Assembly: GCA_021806185.1 (NCBI GenBank)
Contig: JAJZXZ010000017.1
Coordinates: 1-7,977 of the forward strand
Direction of reading: 5' to 3'
DNA from: Microcaldota archaeon
Lineage (GTDB): Archaea; Micrarchaeota; Micrarchaeia; Micrarchaeales; Micrarchaeaceae
Length of the DNA stretch: 7,977 nucleotides
In this document: positions 1-5,657 of the stretch, piece by piece
Layout of the letters: each line of letters opens with the position of its first letter
Numbering within the stretch: position 1 is the first letter of the stretch
Program-made: the position numbers and the translations under genes
The notes under the pieces: model-generated
Databases searched by the model: none
What the model saw: the letters and a program-made list of their open reading frames with translations, nothing else
Told to the model about the DNA's origin: nothing

Positions 1-291
1 CGGCGCCCTTGCTATTATCCTGAATACGTCCTCCTCCTTGCCCAGTATCATGCGCTTGCACTTTTCAACTGCCTCGGGCCTTATTACAGCCCCGCCATCT
101 TGAGCCGCAACAGCCATCAGCTCCTCGGCGCCTACATCAGAGCTCGGTGCCAGATAGAAATACGGCCTGAAATCCCTGTCGTAAATCTCGTACGCCTTTC
201 CATCCGTGCCTTTCACGGTGATGCGTATGTCGGCTTTTCCACCCTCTCTTATCAGGTAGTCTATGTCGAGCACTGCCCCCTCTATCTGCAC
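1..291 (-). CDS. polB: Family B DNA polymerase, N-terminal 97 codons (runs off the left edge)
   Basis: Replicative or repair DNA polymerase of archaeal family B; only the start of the N-terminal domain is in the window. The translation begins VQIEGAVLDIDYLIREGGKA, continues to a clear FRPYFY motif (residues 41-46) after EIYDRD, and then has a MILGKEEDVFRI stretch. This matches the order seen in Pyrococcus-type PolB (ILDVDYI, then FRPYIYA, then KFLGKP). Y12, P43, Y44 and P97 appear to align with residues lining the uracil read-ahead pocket of that enzyme; this alignment was made by eye. The start is GTG at 289-291: the in-frame codons back to the previous gene hold no ATG, and a weak GGTG lies 5 nt upstream. 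It follows the SecB-like gene by 32 nt in the same direction, so it is probably co-transcribed. The exonuclease and polymerase motifs lie outside the window, so activity cannot be judged. Confidence 0.85.
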   Translation of the reverse strand, partial: MQIEGAVLDIDYLIREGGKADIRITVKGTDGKAYEIYDRDFRPYFYLAPSSDVGAEELMAVAAQDGGAVIRPEAVEKCKRMILGKEEDVFRIIARAP

Positions 292-323
292 ATAAGCACC
301 AGCTTTTAGCGTAAGGCGAAGGG

Positions 324-740
324 CTACTTCTTCTCCTCGATTTTCGTCCTTGTTATTACCAATGGAGGAATGAGCCCAAGCGAATAAGCGAGCAGCGTAC
401 CTGTGGCGCCGCACCTGAAATTGAGGTTGTTCAACACCTCTTCGGCGAGTTCCGGTGGCAGCATGTGGCTCTCGCCCCACTTCTTAGATACGCTTGCAAC
501 TGCATCCTTCGTATCCTCGATCTCGACATAGCCCCCGAGCTTGAGCTCACCTATGCTCTTGGCTGTCTTCGCGTCGCTGTCGAAGTATGTCGCAGCGAAT
601 TCGTAGCTGACCTTTATCTTCGTGCCGTTTGCCGACACATCGCTTATGTTGTAGTCAAGCTTCGGGAACCTCTGCTTGCGCAGGTCAGCCTCAGGTTCAA
701 GTCTGCCCTCTACCTTTGATATCACGAATGCTGTCATCAT
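324..740 (-). CDS. Small SecB-like family protein (putative export chaperone fold)
   Basis: This is a 138-residue soluble protein without a signal peptide or membrane segment. The second half reads IGELKLGGYVEIED (63-76), KKWGES and LPPELAEEVLNNLNFRC (87-110), then LAYSLGLIPPLVITR (117-131). That order (a Gly-rich strand, a 'K-W...lP.ela.eVLn' helix, then '.lglPPp...r') recalls archaeal SecB-like proteins, but I matched it from memory, so the family is tentative. SecB-type proteins hold precursor proteins unfolded before export; this specific role is not shown here. The open frame extends further upstream, but that part crosses the divergent promoter and has no family character, so the start is one of two consecutive ATGs at 738-740 or 735-737. 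The second has better spacing from a GTGAT element (741-750 region). A TATA-like box lies about 35 nt upstream. It is followed closely by the DNA polymerase gene, likely on one transcript. Confidence 0.6.
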   Translation of the reverse strand: MMTAFVISKVEGRLEPEADLRKQRFPKLDYNISDVSANGTKIKVSYEFAATYFDSDAKTAKSIGELKLGGYVEIEDTKDAVASVSKKWGESHMLPPELAEEVLNNLNFRCGATGTLLAYSLGLIPPLVITRTKIEEKK

Positions 741-770
741 AGAATCACGTAAGATTCCTTCTGTTCTAAA

Positions 771-780
771 GGTATTTAAT
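771..780 (-). promoter_or_regulatory. TATA box for the SecB-like/polB transcript
   Basis: On the minus strand this reads ATTAAATACC. With archaeal spacing of about 25 nt from the TATA centre to the start site, transcription would begin near 750, leaving a leader of about 10 nt before the ATG pair at 735-740. The identification rests on sequence and spacing only. Confidence 0.55.
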
Positions 781-827
781 ACATTTGGCGGGTGCTTTCC
801 ATCGTCGCAAAATCTATTCACATAGGG

Positions 828-835
828 TTTAAATA
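828..835 (+). promoter_or_regulatory. TATA box for the surface protein-pheS-pheT operon
   Basis: TTTAAATA preceded by GGG. Expected archaeal spacing places the transcription start near 857, giving a very short leader before the ATG at 869. No other convincing TATA box is seen before pheS or pheT, so this promoter probably serves all three genes. Confidence 0.6.
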
Positions 836-855
836 CCTTCTTCAGAGAATAAGAC

Positions 856-861
856 AGGTGA
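856..861 (+). promoter_or_regulatory. Ribosome binding site deciding the start of the surface protein
   Basis: AGGTGA lies 7 nt before ATG 869-871 and only 4 nt before an in-frame TTG at 866. The spacing favours the ATG. Confidence 0.6.
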
Positions 862-868
862 ACGCTTG

Positions 869-1633
869 ATGCGCCATCTCGCTCTAATCGCTGCGCTGCT
901 CGCGCTCTTTGCCGTGCAGATCTCAGGTGCATCGTACACTGTCACCCACGTAACCACGCAGGTTACACTGAATGTCAACACAAGCGCGTCCGTTAGGGAG
1001 ACCTACACGGTGGTAATCACAAACGCATCCATAAGCCAATACCAGTCAGCCAGGTCTGCGCTGAACCTTACTCTCAGCAACTGGCAGGATATAATAGGGC
1101 CTACGCTCACGCAGCACATAATCAATCCGAAAACCGGCGTATACGGCTTCGAGCTGTTCCCAGGGCCTATCACCACCTCTATAACCGGGCAGCAGGAAGC
1201 CGACGTGCTCATATCGTATGGCGTGCGCAACGTTACTAGCGTCGATGAGATAGCGCCGAGAGTTTTCCAGCATACGTTCAACGACGACGTGTTCAATTTC
1301 GCCCACGGGGTCAGTGGAGAGGTGCTCCCAGCCAACTATACCCTCACCATAGTGCTGCCTAATGATGCAGGGATAAAGAGCATTTACCCATTGCCGGATT
1401 CGCCGCCAAACCTGCTGGCGAACAACTTCATGAATGTAACGATGATGTCGTGGTTCTCGCAGGAGCCGCTATCGAAGTTCCTGCTCGTATATACCACGCA
1501 CCAGACAATAGAGGGCGAGGTGTCGAGCTTCTTCACAGCGGCATATAATTTCTTCGGCTTCTTCACCTACGTGATAATAATCCTGATAGTGCTTTTCTTC
1601 ATCCTCTATACCTATCTCAAGATAGAGAAGTGA
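869..1633 (+). CDS. Secreted membrane-anchored surface protein, unknown function
   Basis: This is a 254-residue protein that I do not recognise. Residues 1-21 (MRHLALIAALLALFAVQISG then A) form a typical signal peptide: a basic start, a hydrophobic core and a small-residue end. Residues 22 to about 228 are a Thr/Ser/Val-rich, beta-looking outer domain with six N-glycosylation sequons (N37, N52, N66, N121, N156, N189). Residues about 229-250 form a single very hydrophobic membrane helix, ending in a short KIEK cytoplasmic tail. The predicted topology is therefore outside domain, one C-terminal anchor. There are no cysteines in the outer domain and no catalytic motif is evident. It is the first gene of a tight operon: its TGA ends 4 nt before the pheS start. 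This linkage probably reflects shared transcription rather than shared function. A TTG three bases earlier (866) is an alternative start. Confidence 0.85.
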   Translation: MRHLALIAALLALFAVQISGASYTVTHVTTQVTLNVNTSASVRETYTVVITNASISQYQSARSALNLTLSNWQDIIGPTLTQHIINPKTGVYGFELFPGPITTSITGQQEADVLISYGVRNVTSVDEIAPRVFQHTFNDDVFNFAHGVSGEVLPANYTLTIVLPNDAGIKSIYPLPDSPPNLLANNFMNVTMMSWFSQEPLSKFLLVYTTHQTIEGEVSSFFTAAYNFFGFFTYVIIILIVLFFILYTYLKIEK

Positions 1634-1637
1634 TCCA

Positions 1638-3110
1638 TTGCATGAGTATGAGGCCAAGCTGCTTGATTTTCTCGCAAAGAGAGGCCGCGCATCCATGGAG
1701 GAGATGGAACGTGGGACCGGAATGGGCAGAGACAAGCTGGCTTGGGCGCTAGAATCTCTGGACGAGAAGGGCGCCGTGGAGGTAAAACGGGAGAGGACCA
1801 TCGAAGCTAAGGTAACAAAGGAAGGGTCTGGATACCGAAACGAATTTCCAGAGGAGGCGCTGGCGAAAAGAATAATCTCGGCGGGGCGCATGCGCGTATC
1901 GAACATAAATGACCAGATAGCGCTTGGATGGGCGAAGAGGAACGGGTGGATAAGGGTTGATGGAGGCATCGTCATGCTCACAGAAAAGGGGAAGGGCGCA
2001 GCATCCGGCGCCGGTTACGCCCAGCGGACGGCGCTCTCCAGCCTGATAAGGGGCGATGACCCGGCAAGCGTCATGGCGAAGGCTAAGGATGCGTGGGCTG
2101 CACTTGTAAAGCGCAATCTCATAGAGGTTAAGGAGACCACCGCCATAACAGATGCAGCGCTCACTAAGGCCGGCATAGGCATGAATGCTGGCGCATCGGT
2201 AGTGGCAGGCCAGGGGGAACTGACAAGGGAGATGATAAGTAGCGGGTCGTGGAAGAGCCAGAAATTCAGGGAATATGACGTAAACGCCCCGACCGAACCG
2301 TCATATCCGGCAAGGCTGCATCCAGTGCGGGAGTTCACAAACACGATAAGGCAGAAATGGTTCGAGATGGGTTTCATAGAGGTCGAGGGGCCAATAATAG
2401 AGAGCGCATTCTGGAATTTCGACGCCCTCTTCTCTCCGCAGGACCACCCTACTAGGGAGATGCAGGATACCTTCTACCTCTCAAATCCGAAGCAGCTGAG
2501 CATAGATGACATAGCGCTCATGGGCAGGGTCAAGAAGATGCACATCGAGGGCTGGAAGGAGAGCTGGAGCGAGCAGCTTGCAAAGAGCGCAGTGCTGAGG
2601 ACCCACACCACAAGCGTCTCAGCCAGGTACATGAAGAGGCTGGCCAAAGCGGCCGAATCGGGCTATCCCACGAAAATGTTCTCGATAGGACCGGTCTTCA
2701 GGAACGAGGCTACTGATTACAAGCACCTCGCAGAGCTTCGCCAATACGATGGCATAATAGTCGGGGACGACCTTACACTGGCAAACCTGATACACACGCT
2801 GAAGAGCTTCTACTCGCGGCTTGGGCTAGATGACGTCAAGCTAGCGCCATCATACTTCCCTTTCACAGAGCCTAGCCTCGGGTTCTTCTACTATGACAAG
2901 GAACGCAACGACATAATAGAGCTGTGCGGTGGCGGCATAATCCGCAAAGAGATAACGAGGGCGATGGGGCTGAACAAAACCGTGCTGGCGTGGGGAGGCG
3001 GAGTCGACAGGCTGCTGCTCAATGAGAAGATATTCGGCGTGGGCACCCTGCCAGAGCTGTACAAGAACGACATCGCCTGGCTCAGGTCGAGAGGCCGCAT
3101 AAAGGTGTGA
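1638..3110 (+). CDS. pheS: Phenylalanyl-tRNA synthetase alpha subunit, archaeal type
   Basis: Catalytic subunit of the alpha2-beta2 enzyme that charges tRNA-Phe with phenylalanine in the cytosol. At 490 residues it is the usual archaeal/eukaryotic cytosolic length. The first 200 residues carry winged-helix-like segments (for example 2-60 and 70-120), the tRNA/DNA-binding-like N-terminal part. The class II core follows: motif 1 around 228-255 (HPVREFTNTI...GPIIESAFWNFD), RTHTT at 321-325, motif 2 at 351-372 with R355 (GPVFRNEATDYKHL), and motif 3 at 448-462 (TVLAWGGGVDRLLL) with R458. A451 in LAWG appears equivalent to the alanine of bacterial PheS that sizes the phenylalanine pocket. Some normally conserved positions differ: TEPSLG instead of TEPSVE, and CGGGIIR instead of GGAGIFR. 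The start is TTG at 1638, 4 nt after the previous stop; the next in-frame ATG (residue 20) would cut into the N-terminal domain. The partner pheT follows after 3 nt. Confidence 0.95.
   Translation: MHEYEAKLLDFLAKRGRASMEEMERGTGMGRDKLAWALESLDEKGAVEVKRERTIEAKVTKEGSGYRNEFPEEALAKRIISAGRMRVSNINDQIALGWAKRNGWIRVDGGIVMLTEKGKGAASGAGYAQRTALSSLIRGDDPASVMAKAKDAWAALVKRNLIEVKETTAITDAALTKAGIGMNAGASVVAGQGELTREMISSGSWKSQKFREYDVNAPTEPSYPARLHPVREFTNTIRQKWFEMGFIEVEGPIIESAFWNFDALFSPQDHPTREMQDTFYLSNPKQLSIDDIALMGRVKKMHIEGWKESWSEQLAKSAVLRTHTTSVSARYMKRLAKAAESGYPTKMFSIGPVFRNEATDYKHLAELRQYDGIIVGDDLTLANLIHTLKSFYSRLGLDDVKLAPSYFPFTEPSLGFFYYDKERNDIIELCGGGIIRKEITRAMGLNKTVLAWGGGVDRLLLNEKIFGVGTLPELYKNDIAWLRSRGRIKV
3102..3107 (+). 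promoter_or_regulatory. Ribosome binding site for pheT inside the pheS end
   Basis: AAGGTG lies 6 nt before the TTG start at 3114 and inside the last codons of pheS. It supports the non-ATG start and suggests coupled translation of the two synthetase subunits. Confidence 0.65.
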
Positions 3111-3113
3111 GTA

Positions 3114-4754
3114 TTGGCAATAATCGCGTTCGATGTAAAGGAGCTGCAGGCCGCAAACGCCGGTAAGCGCGAGCTTGTCGATGTTATGACCGACATGGGC
3201 ATAGAGGTAGAGGAAGCGACGAAGCAGGAGATACGGGTGAACGTGGACCCGAACAGGCCGGACCTGCTGGACTTCACCGGCATGCGCAGGGCGATATCGA
3301 ACTTTACAGGGAAGGAAAGGCCGCATGACGGGCGCTACAGGATAAGCAATACGCCGGCGATGACGATAGCGGTGCAGGCCCCAGTGAAAAGGATCCGCCC
3401 ATACATCGCAGGCATTGTGGTAAAGAATGCAGACCTTACAGGCGAGAGGCTCAAGTACCTGATAAATTTCACCGAAAAGTTCTCCGACACGTACGGGAGG
3501 AGGAGGAGGAAGCTCGCCATCGGAATCCACAACCTCGCTGCGATAGACGGCAGCATCACATATACCGCTGCAGAATCGGGCAGCATAACGCCTCTGGGAT
3601 CTGGCAAGCCGCTGGGTTTCGACAAGCTGATGAAGGAGAACGCAAAGGGCATAACATATCAGGACGCGGTCCCGACGTTCGGGAGAGGCTACCTATACCC
3701 GTTGCTTAAGGATAGCTCAAAGACGATCGCGCTGATACCTGTGACGAACTGCGAGGAGACGAAAGTCACGGAGAGCACGAAAAAGCTATTCATAGACATA
3801 ACGAGCACATCCGAGATCGCTTTGGGCAACGCCGCGGCGGTGATCGCATGCTCATTCATCGACTCAGGCGCTGAGGTGTACCCTGTAGAGATTGCATACG
3901 GGAAAGTGAAGAGGGCGACTCCAGCGCTCGAATACCGCGAGATGAAGCTCAGCATGTCCAAGGCAGACAAGACGCTGGGCGTAACAACAGGCAGGCACAA
4001 CATCATATCGCTAGCGAACAGGATGGGGCATACTGCCGCCAAGTACGGTTCCAGCGTGCTGTTCTACGTACCGCCGTACAGAATAGATGTGCTCAATGAG
4101 CAGGACATAATCGAGGACATAGCAATAGCCTACGGATACAACAACATAGCGCCAATCGCGATATCCGGGGTGGCCTCGGGAATGTCGAATGGCTCTGTCG
4201 ACAGCGACAACAGGATCGCATTGACGATGGTTGGTCTGGGCTACACCGAAGCGATAAACAGCGTGCTTACCAGCGAGGAGGTGAGCTTCGCCAAGACGGG
4301 CCGGAAGCCGCTGAAGCAGAGCTACGTAAGCATATCCGACTCGAAGACATCTTCGATAACCATGCTCAGGCAATCGCTGCTGCCTGGCCTGCTCCAGAAC
4401 ATAGCGGCTTCCGCGAAGGCCACGATGCCGCAAAGGCTTTTTGAGGTGGGCAAAACCTTCAGCGTCATAGCCGGCAAGCCGTTAGAAAGGAATCAGGTCG
4501 CTGCGGTTAGCGTGCATCCGAAGGCCAACTTCGCAGAGATCAAGAGCGTTGTCGATGCACTATTAAAGCATCTCAGCGCGGATTACAAGATAGAGAAGCA
4601 CGATGACCCTGCGTTCATGCATGGCAGGTGCGCAAGAGCGGTCTCAAAAGGGCGCCAGGTCGCGCTTTTCGGCGAAGTGCATCCGGAAGTGATAAGCAAC
4701 TTCCGCATAGAGGAGCCCGTGGTCGCAGCAGAGGTATCGATAAACGACCTTTGA
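3114..4754 (+). CDS. pheT: Phenylalanyl-tRNA synthetase beta subunit, archaeal type
   Basis: Structural and editing subunit that pairs with PheS. At 546 residues it matches the short archaeal/eukaryotic form, lacking the EMAP-like tRNA-binding and C-terminal anticodon-binding domains of bacterial PheT. Visible signatures are GIEVEE (29-34) and VNVDPNRPDLLDFTGMRRAI (42-61) in the N-terminal domain, and a B3/B4 editing-type domain at about 90-265 with RRRRKLAIGIHNL (129-141). These are followed by a B5 domain at about 272-345 ending in VPPYRIDVLNEQDIIEDIAI (319-338) and AYGYNN. The catalytic-like module runs from about 365 to the end, with LRQSLLPGLLQNIAAS (418-433), RLFEVGKTF (441-449) and LFGEVHPEVI (518-527). 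The start is TTG, supported by a well-placed AAGGTG; the frame immediately upstream contains no better start. Its stop is only 4 nt from the stop of the convergent small gene, so any terminator must lie within that gene. Confidence 0.95.
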   Translation: MAIIAFDVKELQAANAGKRELVDVMTDMGIEVEEATKQEIRVNVDPNRPDLLDFTGMRRAISNFTGKERPHDGRYRISNTPAMTIAVQAPVKRIRPYIAGIVVKNADLTGERLKYLINFTEKFSDTYGRRRRKLAIGIHNLAAIDGSITYTAAESGSITPLGSGKPLGFDKLMKENAKGITYQDAVPTFGRGYLYPLLKDSSKTIALIPVTNCEETKVTESTKKLFIDITSTSEIALGNAAAVIACSFIDSGAEVYPVEIAYGKVKRATPALEYREMKLSMSKADKTLGVTTGRHNIISLANRMGHTAAKYGSSVLFYVPPYRIDVLNEQDIIEDIAIAYGYNNIAPIAISGVASGMSNGSVDSDNRIALTMVGLGYTEAINSVLTSEEVSFAKTGRKPLKQSYVSISDSKTSSITMLRQSLLPGLLQNIAASAKATMPQRLFEVGKTFSVIAGKPLERNQVAAVSVHPKANFAEIKSVVDALLKHLSADYKIEKHDDPAFMHGRCARAVSKGRQVALFGEVHPEVISNFRIEEPVVAAEVSINDL

Positions 4755-4758
4755 CGTC

Positions 4759-4926
4759 TCAATCCCCTGGTTTGGTCCTCTTAAAGTATTTACTTATCAA
4801 TTCAATGTCCCGCTCTGTAGGCACGCCGTGCAGTAATACACGAAGCCTAAGCCCGTTCGGCAGCTCCAGCTCCCCCGTCCGCACCTGCAAGCTGTCTGAT
4901 TCCGAATGCTTTTCCTTTGTTTTCAT
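4759..4926 (-). CDS. Small hypothetical protein (55 residues), third gene of the radical SAM operon
   Basis: The protein begins MKTKEKHSESDSLQ and ends LISKYFKRTKPGD. It is hydrophilic, has no cysteine or membrane segment, and looks like two strands (15-33, ELELPNGLRLRVLL) followed by a helix (38-50, ERDIELISKYFKR). I do not recognise the family. The gene starts 9 nt after the stop of the HMA-like gene, and in the same reading frame. It has no good ribosome binding site at normal distance: a GGAG is 14 nt upstream. Translation is therefore probably coupled to the gene before it. It is too small for frame length alone to prove it. Support comes from its position, same-strand packing, and a stop codon that falls exactly in the 4-nt gap region before pheT's end. 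Confidence 0.6.
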   Translation of the reverse strand: MKTKEKHSESDSLQVRTGELELPNGLRLRVLLHGVPTERDIELISKYFKRTKPGD

Positions 4927-4935
4927 GCAATCAAT

Positions 4936-5637
4936 TCATACTCCATGGAACCAGAACCCCTTCTCGCCGCCCTTCTTTGCAGCAGGGCCCTTCTTCCTGC
5001 CGAGTATCTTGTCCTTTAGCGTCAGCTTCCGTTCAGGCGCCGCGTTATCCCGCGCCGCCATGCTCGCCTCGTACTCCTTCTGCCATTCGTGGAACTGCGC
5101 CAGCTTCTCCTCAGACATCTTCTGCATCTTCTCGTCCCAGCTCCCCTTCATCTTCTCCCATTCCTCCTTCGTGTATCCGTAAGGAGGGTGCTCCCTGATC
5201 TTCGGGGAGAAATAAGCGTATGAATAGAACTCCTTCACGTAATCGTAATCGCGCTCAGATATCTTTGCGACATCGACATGCACGCCCTCCTTCGCAAGCA
5301 CATCGGTCAGCTCCTGCTGGCTTATCTGCTCGCGCCTGTTCCTTGCGCCTTTCGGATTGTAGATGACCGTTATCCTTGCTTTCGCGAAGTTCACCGAGCA
5401 TTTTATTATTGGGTCCATTATGGAGAGCCTATACTGCAGCCTTGCTGCGTGCTGGGGATCGATCATCTCCTTCTGGCTGAGCCCGGAGAAAACGACCTCC
5501 TTGATCATCCTGTACGGCATCCTGTACCTGTTGCCCTGCTCGTCGGTAATATAGTCGTCCTCAACACCACCCATCTGGCGCTCCCGCTCCAGGTCCTCCT
5601 TGTACTTGCTTATAGATGGTATGTCGCGTCTATCCAT
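4936..5637 (-). CDS. Unknown protein with a ferredoxin/HMA-like fold domain, partner of the radical SAM gene
   Basis: This is a 233-residue soluble protein. Residues about 45-122 read like a beta-alpha-beta-beta-alpha-beta domain: KEVVFSGLS, a helix DPQHAARLQYRLSIMDPI, then IKCSVNFAKARITVIYNPKG, a helix SQQELTDVLAKEGV, and HVDV. The 'vNFakarItViYnP' strand pair closely resembles heavy-metal-associated (CopZ/HMA) domains. The CXXC metal loop between strand 1 and helix 1 is absent; the only cysteine is C80 on strand 2. A charged helical region follows (about 155-192, rich in W, E and K, probably coiled), then a very basic Lys/Gly tail (203-227). The start ATG lies 20 nt after the stop of the radical SAM gene, with AAGGGTC nearby, so the two are co-transcribed. 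The role is unknown. A carrier, scaffold or partner for the radical SAM enzyme is a reasonable guess from position only. Confidence 0.75.
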   Translation of the reverse strand: MDRRDIPSISKYKEDLERERQMGGVEDDYITDEQGNRYRMPYRMIKEVVFSGLSQKEMIDPQHAARLQYRLSIMDPIIKCSVNFAKARITVIYNPKGARNRREQISQQELTDVLAKEGVHVDVAKISERDYDYVKEFYSYAYFSPKIREHPPYGYTKEEWEKMKGSWDEKMQKMSEEKLAQFHEWQKEYEASMAARDNAAPERKLTLKDKILGRKKGPAAKKGGEKGFWFHGV

Positions 5638-5657
5638 TGCAAAGACCCTTGCTTAGG

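Larger units (their letters stand above)
769..839. repeat. Perfect 11-bp inverted repeat spanning the divergent promoters
   Basis: AAGGTATTTAA (769-779) and TTAAATACCTT (829-839) are exact reverse complements, separated by 49 bp. Each arm contains the TATA box of one of the two divergent genes, extended by a downstream CCTT. The symmetry may simply reflect two copies of the same promoter consensus facing apart, or a shared site for a regulator. Confidence 0.7.

Noticed and set aside
741..932. Upstream extension of the SecB-like frame to an ATG at 930-932
   Set aside because: It would run through both promoters and into the divergent surface protein's signal peptide, and its extra 64 residues look random.
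4783..4803. T/A-rich stretch downstream of pheT as a terminator
   Set aside because: There is no run of five or more T and no stem; it also encodes part of the small minus-strand ORF.
4628..5198. Plus-strand open frames downstream of pheT (two, overlapping)
   Set aside because: One begins inside pheT in another frame, and both are mirror images of the minus-strand HMA-like and small genes; compositions rich in S, F, P and R are typical of shadows.
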